From: Utricularia gibba
Lineage: Eukaryota; Streptophyta; Magnoliopsida; Lamiales; Lentibulariaceae
Reading direction: 5' to 3'
Length of the DNA stretch: 64,000 nucleotides
Assembly (NCBI GenBank): GCA_002189035.1
Contig: NEEC01000008.1
Location: forward strand, 124,001 to 188,000
Part shown: positions 46,750 through 58,373 of the stretch, in pieces
How the letters are laid out: each line of letters opens with the position of its first letter
Numbering within the stretch: position 1 is the first letter of the stretch
Program-made: the position numbers and the translations under genes
The notes under the pieces: generated by a model
Seen by the model: the letters and a program-made list of their open reading frames with translations, nothing else
Databases searched by the model: none
What the model was told of the DNA's origin: nothing

Positions 46750-47520
46750 GGATTCATGAGTACCATGGACGATTCCAGAAGCTACTTCGTTATGACTCGG
46801 GCATCACGGCAAGCGAGACACTGAATATGCTACGATTCCATAGGGTAATGTCTGCACAAGAGCACCGATTGGTGGACTTGGTCGCAACAGTAGTCGCGGT
46901 GGAAATAGAACTTTAGAGGAGATACATAGTACTGGGGAAAAAGAGCATATATGGCACACGCAAGGCAAACTCCACCCTAACCGGGCCTAGCATAATCAAA
47001 CAAGCAACATGCATGACTTGTGAAATGGCACACTCAAAGGAATGCCACCTACTAACAGGCGGGTGCTTTCACTTTGGGGAGAAGGGGCACTTCACGTGAG
47101 AATGCCCAAGAAGATAGGGGGAGCAGAGAAAAAGGGGACCCTGACCGTGCCATGCACCACCGGCACAGGTCAACCTCGAGTATTCCACCTCTATAGAGAC
47201 AGCGTCGAGTAGGATACCAACACCATTACAGGTACTTTCTCCATCAACTCACATCATATTTGGGTCTTGTTTGATTGTGGTGCCACACACTCGTTTGTCT
47301 TGCAAGTATACACTGAGCGGATAGGATTAGGGGAGAGATGAGACAATAGGTATAGGGTACGAACACCAGGAGTGGGTGAGCTGGCCAAAATAGTGTTGTG
47401 TGCGAGAGTCACACTGAACATGGGCGACGCAATGACTAAGGCAGACTTGATAGTAATAGATGTCGCAAAGTTCGACGCCATACTTGAGATGGATTGGCTA
47501 AGTGTGCACTCTATGTGCAT
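46750..47520 (+). pseudogene. Gypsy gag end and protease (element C)
   Basis: A degraded zinc knuckle (CFHFGEKGHFTxECPRR) near 47065-47115 is followed by a protease. The active-site triad reads VLFDCGATHSFV near 47265-47300, so the usual DSG is DCG. FDAILEMDWLSVHSM at 47471-47515 is the family's conserved second block. A TGA near 47339 splits the reading. Confidence 0.8.
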
Positions 47521-48690
47521 CGGATGTGGCACAAAATCTATTGGGTGGCGAGATGAGAATGGAGCACAGCGGGAGAATGACTCATGCACAGGCATGCGCC
47601 GAGATGAGGAAAGCAACACTCAAGAGGACCACTATGCAGTGGACTATGCTACTTCAACGCCAACAAGGACCGAAAAACGAATTAAAGACTTATTAGAGGA
47701 GTATGGAGACATCTTTCCCAACAAACTACCAGGGAGTGTGTCAGATCTGGAGCTAGAGTTCAAAATAGAATTGGTGGACGGGGCCACACCCATCTCCAAG
47801 ACACCCTACTGCTTGGCTCCCATAGAACTCAAAGAACTATGGAAGCAGCTAGATGAACTATTAGAGAAGGGATATATCCGACCTAGTCATTCACCATGGG
47901 GTGCATCGGTATTATTTGTACGAAAGAAGGATGGAACCATGAGGCTATGCTTCGGTTAGAAAGAGCTCAACAAGATCACCATCAAGAACAAGTATCCTCT
48001 TCCTCGTATCAAAGACCTATTTGACCAACTAAGGGAGGTGACGGTATTCTCGAAGATAGACCTAATGTTCGGATATCACCAGCTGAAAATCAAGGAAGAA
48101 GATATCGCCAAGACAGCCTTTTGGACACGATACGAACACTATGAGTTTGTGGTGCTACCATTCAGCCTCACCAATGCACCTGTATTCATGGACTTGATGA
48201 ACAAGGTGCTCCGGACCTATCTTGACGACTTTGTGGTGGTTTTCATTGATGAGATCTTGATATACTCACTTGACATAGAGGCATACTGCGGGCACCTTAG
48301 GACGTTATAAGAGTAGTTGTGCGAGAAGCAATTATATGAAAAGATGAGTAAGTGTGACTTCTGTTTGGAAAGTGTCACCTTCTTAGGACATGTGATCAGT
48401 GGAAAGGATGTGGAAGTCAACCCAAAGAAGGTGGAAGCAGTGATCCAGTGGACGGTACCACGAAATGCAAGCGAGGTACACAGCACCCTTGAATAGCCTC
48501 ACGAGAAAGGACACCAAGTTCGAATGGACGGAGTAGTGCCAAGAGGCATTCAACTAGCTCAAGGGGAAACTGACCACTGTTCCCATACTCAGATTACCAT
48601 AGCCAGGCAAGGACTATATCGTATATACCGATGCATGTGGCCCAGGACTTGGCACGATATTGATGTAGGATGGACATGTGATGGGCTATA
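47521..48690 (+). pseudogene. Gypsy reverse transcriptase and RNase H start (element C)
   Basis: Reverse transcriptase is well preserved: [49 protein letters not shown]. The catalytic FIDD box reads [10 protein letters not shown] near 48240-48268, an Asp to Glu change. A TAG replaces part of the CIDYRELN motif at 47957. RNase H begins DYIVYTDACGPGLGTIL and is then cut by the solo LTR at 48696. Confidence 0.85.
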
Positions 48691-48695
48691 CCTCA

Positions 48696-49953
48696 TGTTA
48701 AGTGTTATTTTCTAATTATTATTTAGGTATTATTATATATTAATCTAGTACTAAATCGCCCAATTAGGAGTCTTATTATTAAGTATTTTATTTTTATTAG
48801 AAAATTCCTATTTTCCAATTTTGTATATATTTTCTGTCTTTTTTCTCACACTTTGACCGAGACATGTCAGGAGACTGTCATGGAGTGTTGCAGGTGGTCA
48901 GACTCTGAGTTTTCGTGCCTTGTACGCGAGTTGGAACGATTGTGGGTGGAAGACTGACACTGGTCAAGGCCCCTGACTTACGGCATGTCAGAGTCTGTAG
49001 AAATGATTGGGCGCAAACTTGCACGCAAAGAAAAGCTGCTGGCGCACGCAAGATAGAAGGAATGATGGGAAGGGGACCCAAATGAGTTAATGCACGTGGG
49101 GGAGTGATATAAAAGCCACTTGGAGCACTTAGTTTCGAACTTTTGTCATTTCCTTTCGAGACTTAGAACTTTTAGGTTCTTCCTCCCTTCCAAGGAGGAA
49201 GAACACTTAGCTTTCAATTTCCTTTCTGTTTTCATGTACCTTTTGGGCTAAAAACCTTTAGTTTCTGAGAAGTAGATGAAGTTTCCTTCCAAGTCCTAAG
49301 TAATACACTCGGTTCTTTGCTGAATTCACTTCGGATTCTGCATACTTCCACGCATCATGTTACAGTCTTTCTGTAACGACTCCTAGTCAAGGTCCATGAG
49401 TAGCAGGTGAAGAGCACCAACTCCAACCCTGCTGGTTCGAGGGAAGTAGCAGATTGTTAGTGGCTTAGGTAGAGCGACAGTGGACAGGTTGTGACCTCAG
49501 AACTGCCATTGGCTATTGGCAACAACTGGGCACACATGCGTAATTTGGTTATGAAGGCAATCCTCTTGTCTTCCTAATCGTCCAATGGGGAATCACATGA
49601 GGCTATTCTTGTGCCTTCTTTTCAATCAGAGGGTAAGGGAGAGTAGACTATTCCTTGCTCTTATAACCAGCTATTCGGAAGAAATCAGTGAAAACCGAGG
49701 CAAGGACGGACAAAGGAAGGAGATGGAATCTTATTCCCATGAACTGCGTACCGTAGTCAAGGTCCATCACTTAGGTTGTAACTTTTATTTCTGCATCTTA
49801 AAAACCCTCTTTTACAAAACTGTGACATTTTGTAGAAGTTTCTTACAAACACTTTTCATGAAAAACAACTCCCTGAGATTGATACTCGTACTACGCTTTT
49901 TGTGTTTTACGTTTTATAAATATTCAAAATTTGTTGAAGAAACGACACGCAAC
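48696..49953 (+). repeat. Athila solo LTR inside gypsy element C
   Basis: 1258 bases, starting TGTTAAGTGTT and ending GACACGCAAC, flanked by CCTCA at 48691-48695 and 49954-49958. Full-length similarity to the 3406-4690 LTR. The RNase H reading resumes beyond it as [21 protein letters not shown] direct 5-bp duplication and no internal sequence make it a solo LTR. Confidence 0.92.
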
Positions 49954-49958
49954 CCTCA

Positions 49959-51640
49959 TGACAACTGAAACCCCACGAAAAGAACTACCACGTGTCCGAC
50001 TTGGAGTTGGCAGTAGTCATGCATGCATTGAAAGTATGGCATCACTATCTATATGGAGCACAATGTGAGTTATTCACTGACTATCAGAGCTTGAAGTACA
50101 TCTTCATCCAAAAGGAGTTGAACCTAAGGCAAAGACAATGGTGGGAACTGATCAAGGACTATGACCTTGAGGTGAATTACCACCCCGATAAGGCCAACAG
50201 AGTTGTGTACGTGCTCAGTAGTGCAGCAGTGAACAAAGACTTAGCTAGAAAATTGGTAAGGATAGAGATGTGGACAGATATAGACGTGGCTATGCGCAAG
50301 GTGACTACAAATTTATTGGAATTGATACACATTGCACAAGAAGAGGATGACTCAGGGGAGGTACAATAGAATAATGTAGAGAATGGAATTGGACCATATA
50401 GCCTATGCGAAGATGAGACTATTTGTGTACACAAGTGAGTATGAGTACTAGTAAGGAATGGTCTAAGGGAAGAAATCCTAAGAGAGGCACATCACTCGCC
50501 CCTAGCCATCCACCCAGGCAACATGAAGATTTGTCAGGATCTCAAGAGAAGCTTCTGGTGGCGAGGACTAAGGTTCTCATTAGCAGAATGGACGGCACAG
50601 TGCCAGGTATGCTAGCGAACTAAAGTAGAACATCGATGATCAGCAAGTAACTTGCAACCCCTGGACATACCTATGTGGAAGTGGGAGGATGTGACGATAG
50701 ATTTTGCCACGGGGTTGCCAAAGACCAAGGATGGCCTAAACACGGCATGGATCGTGATGGACAAGTTAACAAAGAGTGTTCACTTCATACAAATACATGC
50801 GGATTGGGGCATGAATGTTCTCACCAAGGTGTCCTGCAAGAGATCGTACACCTACATGAAATGTCAGCGATCATAGTATCTAACCGGGATGCCAAATTCA
50901 CATCCCACTTTTGGAGAGCACTATAGGGGGACTTAGAGACGAAACTACTCATGAGTACTACCTACCACCCTCAAACGAATGCGCAATCAGAGAGGACCAT
51001 ACAGGTACTAGAGGACTTGTTACAAGGTTGCGCCTTGGAATTGCAGGAAGGATAAGACGAACACATATACCTGGTGGAATTCACATACAACAATGGCTAC
51101 TAGTTGAGTCTAGGCATGGTACCATTCGAGGCACTCTATAGGTGGCGATGTTCCATACCATTACATTCGTACAAAGTAGGTGAGAGGAAAATGTTGAAAC
51201 TAGACGTGGTACAAGACACTGAGCAAAATGTCAGGATGATTTGAGATAGGCTAAAGGCTGCTCAAGACTGATAGAAGAGTTGGGCGGATCAACAATGCCT
51301 AACACTTGAGCTATAGATAGGAGACAAGGTGTATCTCAAGGTATGCCCATGCAAAAGAGTGATGCGACAAGGGAAGTTTGGCAAGTTAGGGCCACGCTAC
51401 ATCGGACCATATGAGGTGATAGCACGGGTAAGGGAGGTAACCTACCAACTCGCCCTGCCTGCGAGCATGGGGGCAATGCATGATGTGTTCCATATCTCGC
51501 AACCCAGGAGACACATCCCCTCGCCAAATAGAAGATCAGGACATATGACTTCATGCTAAGAGAGAACTTGACTTACCAGAACAAGCCCTTGAGGATACTG
51601 GATGGGTAAAGGTGCAATGGATGAGGCACAGCATTGAGTA
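49959..51640 (+). pseudogene. Gypsy RNase H end and integrase (element C)
   Basis: RNase H finishes with [20 protein letters not shown] and [16 protein letters not shown]. The integrase zinc finger (KICQDLKRSFWW, then CQVC) and core follow (WEDVTIDFATGLPKT, with the first catalytic Asp). IVSNRDAKFTSHFW has Asn where the second catalytic Asp (SDRD) is expected. NAQSERTIQVLEDL carries the Glu. The GPY/F-type end is [20 protein letters not shown] to [14 protein letters not shown]. Many stops and frame slips. Confidence 0.85.
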
Positions 51641-51689
51641 GTTCACATGGGAAAAGGAGGTTGCCATGGGGGAGTTTGTGATCCCAGAA

Positions 51690-52803
51690 TAAGGTACCGA
51701 TGTTTTCCATCAGCCTTACTTGCTCTATGTGCATTTGGGGTGGAATTGGGCTATTGGATCGAAGGATGCTTGAGAGAAGTATAAGGAAAGCCACTTGTGG
51801 CGAGAGAGGGTATTGGTTTGGCAAGTAAGTCAAGTGTGAGGCGTGCATGGGCAGCGTAGTGTGATGAGTAAGGCTAGTGAGACAGCGGGAGAACATCACA
51901 TGTATTGCGTAGAGGCTAGCGAGTGAGCAGGGAAGCATCATGCACGTAGAGGCTAGTGAGCATTTAGAGAGGTACCGCACATGTAGAGGCTAACGGGCGC
52001 ACGTACGCGTGTGAGATAGAAGAAATGCATGCACAGCATGCGTGCACCATGCGTGAACGGGCCATGCTTGCAGCATATGCAAGACACGATGGCGGCATGC
52101 GTGGCATGGCAAGATATGGTAAGATTTGGCAAAGACTTGTTCAAGGAAAGTTTCCCAATCCAATGGGAGATCAAATCTTGCTAGATATGGAAGACTTGGT
52201 CAACGAGGAAGTTTCTTAAAATTAAGGGGATCAAATCTTCAAGATATGAAAATATCCATATCAAGGATCAAGGGAGGCTAACCTCTATAAAATTAGAAGG
52301 GTCTAAGCCCCTCTTCCCCTCCCACACTTCCATTTCATGAAGGCACCAAGGTGGAAGGCATCAAGGTGGAAGGCATCAAGGCGGAAGGCTAGGCAGACAG
52401 CTAGAGCATGGAGGGGAAGAAGGCGCTTTGATCCGAAAGAGGGATTTCCATACAGTTTAGAGGCTAACATGGGTGTTCCATCGTGTGAAGGGCATAGTTA
52501 GTCAAGGGACACATGAATCGATGCAATCAAGGGGAGGGAAGGGTAGATGGCCACCCCAACTCAAAAGGCAACGCGCTTGTGCATGATTAATGCCATTCAA
52601 GGGGCTTTCAAGCATATATGGATCAAAAGATCATCAAGGGAGGACTCTCGGGTCTGATCACGGGACATCGATCAATCAAGGGTCAAGGGATGGATCTTAG
52701 GACCACTATCGTATGTCACACAAATCACAATTTCTTCTTCTTTACTCACTATGTGATAGGATATCAAGTATCGTACAAGACGTACCCCTTACGTGTCTTG
52801 TAG
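51690..52803 (+). repeat. 3' LTR of element C with tandem U3 units
   Basis: It follows a purine-rich tract (tttggggtggaa, 51734-51745 region). About 35-base units starting gtagaggctag or gtagaggctaa recur at about 51909, 51947 and 51980. A CTATAAAA box lies at 52285-52292, then threefold ggcatcaaggtggaa-type repeats at 52340-52390. The reverse complement is partly repeated at about 52830-53300. Exact ends are uncertain. Confidence 0.65.
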
Positions 52804-53539
52804 GAATGTTTGGGGAGGAGACATCAGATGGGCTAGGTGTGGCGGTGGTGAAAGTGGAGCTGCCACAGTGTCTCACACATGCCTCGAGCATGTCCCACTC
52901 GTGCACGGTGTTGTCCACACATTCTATGCGCACGTTGTCTTTGTCTCACACGTGTGCCTGCTAACCTCTACATGCCCCTGCTCATCCGTTAGCCTCTATG
53001 CGTGGTACCTCTCTATGTGCTCACTAGCCTCTATGCGTGATGCTTCCTTGCTCGCCTGCTAGCCTCTAAGCATGCGATACTCTCTCATTAGCCCGTTGTC
53101 TCGCCAGCCTTACCCATCATGCTGCGCTGCCCGCATGTGCCTAGTGCTAGCCTTGCTTGCCACCTGACAGCATCTCTTGCCACAAGTGGCTTCTCTTAGA
53201 TTCCTTTCAAAGATTCCTTGATCTAATGCCGCGATTGCATCCCAAATGCACATAGACCAAGAAGTTTCATCCCTAAAACTTCACCATCCATGATCATCAA
53301 GTACTCTCTGTGCATGGTAGTCTTCTTCTACTAGGTGGATTCCTCAATGCTGCGCCTCATCCATTGTATCTTTACCCACCATACCGATTTCCAATTTACC
53401 ATAGTGACCTTCTGATCTAGTATCCTCAAAGGCTTGTTCTGGTAATTCAAGTTCTCCCTTAGCACAAAATCATTTGTCCTAAACTCATGTCTGTAAGGGA
53501 ATGTGTCTCTTGAGTTGAGAGATGTGGAACACATCATGC

Positions 53540-55067
53540 ATCGCCCTCATGCTTGTGGGTAGGGTGAGTTGGTAGACTACCTCTCCTACTCGTGCTATTA
53601 CCTTATACAGTTCGATGTATTGCAATCCTAACTTTCCAAACTTCCCCTATCATGTGACCTCTTTCCATGGGGAGACCTTGAGAATGCCATGTTCTCTATC
53701 TATAGCTCAAGTGGTCGTTGTCACTGATTTGCTCAACTCTTCTATCCATCTTGAGCAACCTTTAACCTTTCTCGAATTATTCAGACATTTTGCTTAGCAT
53801 CATGTACTAAATCTGATCCCAACATTTTTCTCTCGCCAACTTCGGCATTGCCACCCATAGAGTGCCTCGAATGGAGCCGTGCCTAGGCTCGCCTGCTAGA
53901 CATTGTTGTATGAAAACTCTACTAGGTATATGTGTTCGTCCCATCCACCTTGCAATTTCCGCAAGCTCATAGTAAGTCTTCCAGTACATGTATGGTTCTC
54001 TTTGATTGCCCATCCATAGAGATGAAAGTTGGGCCGGGCCGGGCTGGCCTGACCCTATTTCAGAGGGCCTTGTCAAGTTTCGGGCTAGGGCCGGGCTAAA
54101 GCCCGATTCCATAAAAATATGATTAACATGGCCCTAGCCCGATTATTCAGAGGGCCGGGCTGGCCCTACCCAGCCCACGGGCTTACCATATAAAAATTTA
54201 AAAATTTAAAAATTATTAAACATTAATATACATTTTAATATTATTTAAATAATTTATAGAAAAATTTTTAAAATTATTATACAAATTATTAATTCATATT
54301 ATCTATCCTTAAAATAAAATTATATATATATAATGAATTTAAATTATTCAAAATTAAGAATAATTATAATTATTATATATAAAATTCTATTTTTAACTTG
54401 GCCCTAAGCCCGACAATCTTTCAGGTCATCAATGTACAGGCCCAAGCCCGATGTTTTTTAAGACCAGATCGGGCCAGCCCACAGGCTTGGGCTTTAACTT
54501 TCATCCCTACCCATCCATCTAAGGGTGGAAGACAATGCTAATGAGTAGCTTCGTCCATAACTCCCCTTGCAGTGCTCTCTAGAAGCACGATGTGAACTTG
54601 ACATCTCAGTCAGATACCATGGTCGCTGGCACACCATGTAGGCATACAATCTCTCATTGGTAGACCTTGGCGAGAGCATTCACACTCCAATCCTCATGTA
54701 TCGGTATGAAGTGGGCGCTCTTTGTTAACCTGTCCATTACGATCCATGGTGCGTTTAGGGCATTCTTGGTCTTTCGCAACCCTGTGAAAAAATCCATCGC
54801 CACATCCTCCCACTTCCACACAAGTATGTCTAGGGGTTGCAAGTGACTCTTTGGTCATTGATGCTCTGCTTTTGTTCACTGGCATTCCTGGCATTGTGCT
54901 ATGCATTCCGCTATCGAGAACCTTAGTGCTAGCCACCAGAAGCTCTTCTTGATGTCCTGATACATCTTCGTGTTGTCTGGGTGGATGTTCAGAGATAAGT
55001 GATGCGCTTCCCTTAGTATTTTTTCCCTTAGACCATCCCTTGCTGGTACCCATACAACATAGATCAA
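53540..55067 (-). pseudogene. Gypsy integrase relic (element D)
   Basis: Read on minus: EAHHLSLNIHPDNTKMYQ, SFWWLALRFSIAECIAQCQE (HHCC finger), QPLDILVWKWEDVAMDFFTG with the first catalytic Asp, then APWIVMDRLTKSAHFIPIHE. Further core segments continue on the far side of the MITE (RDAKFTSRF-type reading near 54590; HIPSRVFIQQ near 53930). Stops and frame shifts throughout. Confidence 0.8.
54017..54509. mobile_element. hAT-type MITE, 493 bp, in element D integrase
   Basis: The perfect 8-bp duplication CCCATCCA lies at 54009-54016 and 54510-54517. Terminal inverted repeats are TAGAGATGAAAGTT on the left and, from the reverse complement of the right end, TAGGGATGAAAGTT. The arms are G/C-rich (GGGCCGGGCCGGGC) and the centre (54190-54400) very AT-rich. 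Eight-base duplications and TAGGG-type ends are usual for hAT elements. Confidence 0.9.
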
Positions 55068-55080
55068 TTTTATTGTTGTG

Positions 55081-55580
55081 AAGTATTATTTTACTGTTAT
55101 ATTTTGTATCATTTTCTATGTCTAATTGCAATTAGAGTCGTCTCATTAGAAGTCATCTTCCATTTTATTTCACAATTTCATTGCCGAAAATGCACCTTCA
55201 TATGTCATTGTAGAAACTAGAGGAGTCAAAACAAGTTGAATCAACCTATCAACAAGATCATAATTCAAAAACTTCCTAGACTTCACCATAATTCGACATA
55301 ATTCAGAAAGACTTGAGATGAAACAAAATCATCTAATAAATGGGTTTTGTTAAACTATTATATATAGGTTTGTAATGATATAATATAATCTCATGTGTTT
55401 AGCTACAAAACATACACATCAGCTTTTACTAATGGGATTAAAGGCTTAAAATTACCTAACAACCATGACCTGAAAGTATTGCTGATATAATTGAAAGAAA
55501 TATTAAAATTTCATTTGAAAATAATAGAAATCAGTGTACTCAAAGAACTAGATCGGTAAGTGATTTGCTTGTATGCACGG
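55081..55580. other. Unassigned AT-rich sequence
   Basis: No family recognised before the copia RT relic. Confidence 0.4.
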
Positions 55581-55639
55581 AAAGAATAGCGTACAATGCC
55601 TTGTCTTGCTATGCTATCATAGAAATAACAAAATTCTCA

Positions 55640-56085
55640 TAAGCAAACGTGGAATAAATATGGAAAGATGCAATGAATGAAGAGATCAATTCAATTGACA
55701 AGAATCAAATTTGGGAATTGGGTGAAAAAAAAGAAGATAAAAATTGTGATATCATAGGAATGAAGTGGATTTATAAAACCAAGTTAAATGCTAATGGGTC
55801 AGTAAATAAATGTAAAGTCACCATGTATTTTAAAAGGAAGGCAATCAAATAAAGAGTGTCAATTATGAGACGAATTTTTCTCCAATGCTTGAAATGGATA
55901 CATTAAAATGTCATTAGATCTCTAAGCTCAATAAATTGGAAGATATATATATCATATGAAAGTGAAAATTGTTTTCTTGAATAATATTTTAGAAGATGAA
56001 GTATATGTGAGTGAATCTAAAGGTTATATAAAATTTGAAGAGAAAGTCAAAATTTATAAACTTTGCAAAGCTTTATATGTGATCA
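55640..56085 (+). pseudogene. Ty1/copia reverse transcriptase relic
   Basis: WKDAMNEEINSIDKNQIWEL and DIIGMKWIYKTKLNANGSVN match the first part of a copia reverse transcriptase (EAMxEEIxS...WVYKTK). NFSPMLEMDT-like and VFLNNILEDEVYV-like readings follow with stops and frame slips. It ends near 56085 where LTR-like sequence begins. Confidence 0.8.
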
Positions 56086-56089
56086 ATAA

Positions 56090-56870
56090 ATTTTTTTCCT
56101 AATCATTGCAAATAAAGATTTTGATATCAAATAAAATTGATAATACTCAATTCACAATAAAACACAATTCAAATAAGAATGTATAGCAAAATCGAGGTTG
56201 AACATGAAGATATAGTGCTTGTAATGTGCTTTTTAGATGTATTATCATAGATTAATTTCATTTTAAGTTCTAACCTAAACAAGAGATTGATACAAAATCA
56301 GTAAAACAAAATTAGATAAAAATGGAAGTAGTCAACTCAAATTTGATATAAGGAAAAAAAATGATTCCCTAAGATAAATTCGATGATATAGTGAAATCAG
56401 CTCATAAGTCTAATATGTATTTCTTTTTTTTTTCACAAACTGAAATAATATGTCTACTAAGGTCATTTTCTAGTTTTTCTAAGCATTTCACACTTAGTTC
56501 TATCATTTCGTGAAATAAATAGAATTAGGTCAATCCAATTCTATCGATTTCTACGAAGAATATCATCTATTTTATCTTTTTCAATTCTTCAGTGTGCCTT
56601 TAAATCAGATTTCTACACTATGTTTGATAATTTTTCTACCTCTTATGTCTATCTTGCAAAAATGTAGATAAAAAAAATAAGAACTAAAATCCCGCATCAC
56701 CTATGTATATTCTAAAGCACCTTCTTCAACTTGCCACATATTTTTAAGTATGAAATCATAATAAAATAACCTAAAACAAGATAAACATTCAAAGTCATGT
56801 TTGAAAGTACGAAGGAAATGTAAAACATTCAAAATACTTAAATAAAAAGAGTTCTAGCCTTGCTGTGTTA
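56090..56870 (-). repeat. LTR-like sequence related to the 34157-35316 LTR
   Basis: ATATCAAATAAAATTGATAAT at about 56128 and gaacatgaagatatagtgcttgtaatgtg at about 56198-56229 correspond in order to blocks at 34190-34300 and 58420-58530. Divergence is high and the far end was not found. Confidence 0.5.
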
Positions 56871-56970
56871 ATTGTCATTTTTTTATATGTTTTAGTATAT
56901 ATTTTTATATATTAATTTAGAATAAAGTTGTCCAATTAAGAATTATTAAAATGCTTGAAAATGTTCTTAG

Positions 56971-57890
56971 TTGAATATGAGGATCACTATGACTATAGCC
57001 TTTGATAAATATACCAAAGACAAAAATATTTATTTGATATTATGGATGAGTGGTTATGCAAAAACTATTTCATTTTTTGTAGTTAGCTATAGGGGTTGGT
57101 TCATCTGTGCAACTTTTGTCACTTCATGGTATATCCACAATCTATCAAGTTCCTATTTGGAGGGCTATCATTTTTAAACAGTCTTGGTTTTGACTCTTGT
57201 TAATATTTTAGTATATTCTTTATTGTTATTATGGGATCCTAAAGCATAAGAGGATTTTACTCATTTGTATCAATTAGGTGATCCATGGACTTTTGTTGCT
57301 CTTCATGGTGCTTTCAAACTCATTTCATATGAAGGGAATTGCCAATGTATTGGAGGCTGCATCGCTATGTATATTCATGACGCTACCGTGGAAAATACTT
57401 TATTTGAAGATGGTGATGGTGCAACTACATTTCTTGTTTTTAGCTCAACTTAAGCAAAAGAAATTTATTCCACTGTTACTGCTAACCGCTTTTGATTCCA
57501 AATCTTTGTGGTTGCTTTTTCCAAAAACCGGTTTATGGATGAGTGATCTTGGGGTAGTTGGCTTGGCCACAAACCTACGTGCTTATGACTTTGATTCTTA
57601 GGAGATTTGCATAGAGTAAGATCCAATATTTGAGACTTTCTACACCAAAAATAGTATATAAAACGAGGGAATTCATGCTTGGATGGCGGCTCAAGATTAG
57701 CCTCATGAAATCTTTATATTCCCTAAGTAGGTCCTATCATGTGGAAAAGCTCTTTAATGAAACTTTAGTTATAGCTGGTCGTGACAAAGAAATCATCGAT
57801 TTTTCTTGGTGGGCCGAAAATGCACAACTTATTCATATATATAGTAAACCACTTGGAGCTCATGTAGCCCATGTTGGATTCATCATAGGG
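56971..57890 (+). pseudogene. Nuclear copy of chloroplast psbD-psbC (NUPT)
   Basis: psbD (D2 protein) pieces: MTIAFDKYTKDKNI at 56983, CATFVTSWYIHNLSSSYLEG near 57110-57165, [16 protein letters not shown] at 57281-57328. Then a deletion of about 60-70 residues, [19 protein letters not shown] after a frameshift (57379-57435) and the end segment NLRAYDF...FETFYTKN. psbC (CP43) begins in the normal overlapping position: [48 protein letters not shown] at 57708-57885. Two photosystem II genes in native order and overlap show plastid origin. Frameshifts, stops and deletions show an old nuclear insertion. Confidence 0.92.
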
Positions 57891-58373
57891 TTAATATCAT
57901 TTTTTATACCCATACAATACTGTTTTTTCATTGTTTATCCCTTTGTTTATTTCTTGCAAAAATGATTCCTTTTCTTCACCTAAAATATCATTTATATTTT
58001 CCGGTGTATTTTTCCAGTGGGAATGCACGTGACAATGCACGTGGGGCGTGAAAGTTTCCACCCAAAAGAACCTTAGGTTCTTCAATCTGCTTTGTCAATT
58101 CCAATTTCTTCATTTGGTGTTTCCACGATAAGTGGTATGAGTAGATGCAATAGTGAGATTCTGGTGGAGATCAACTTCGGTGGTCACATGATTATTAATG
58201 GGGTGAGGCCGAAATATGTTCTAGGAATGCAAGCGGTGATTAAGCTCAACAACTCCAAGTCAATTACCATTCCATTTCTACGGGGTATTGCAGCTGCTTA
58301 TGGATATCTGCATGAAGATAATTGTGAGTTTTGGATGAAAGTCATTGATAACCCAAAGTGTATATTGGGTGAA
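57891..58373 (+). other. Unidentified open reading next to the plastid insertion
   Basis: An open frame 58092-58376 (contains INFGGHMIINGVRPKYVLGM and FLRGIAAAYGYLHEDNCEF) is closed only by the TGA that begins the next LTR at 58374. So the original reading continued beyond. I recognise no family; it is not an evident continuation of psbC. Confidence 0.35.

Larger units (their letters stand above)
46740..52803 (+). mobile_element. Chromovirus-like gypsy element C, 5' truncated
   Basis: Domain order on + is gag zinc knuckle, protease, reverse transcriptase, RNase H, integrase with GPY/F-type end, then a 3' LTR with a TATA box. The 5' LTR is missing. It is interrupted in RNase H by an Athila solo LTR (48696-49953). 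Element D (minus strand) belongs to the same family and abuts it tail to tail. Confidence 0.8.
52805..55080 (-). mobile_element. Chromovirus-like gypsy element D, 5' truncated
   Basis: Same family as C, minus strand. It has a partial LTR (about 53300-52830) with the same tandem U3 units, an integrase C-terminal end (53331-53537, LRENLNYQNKPLRILDQKVT) and a catalytic core. The upstream zinc-binding segment IHPDNTKMYQDIKKSFWW ends near 55067. Protease, reverse transcriptase and gag are missing. A hAT-type MITE interrupts the core. Confidence 0.75.

Noticed and set aside
49585-49968. 127-residue open frame.
   Set aside because: Lies within the Athila solo LTR; the same reading occurs in the LTRs at 4326 and 13943 and has no coding role.
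52793-53062. Open frame rich in Cys and Ser.
   Set aside because: Arises from the tandem U3 repeats of the element D LTR.
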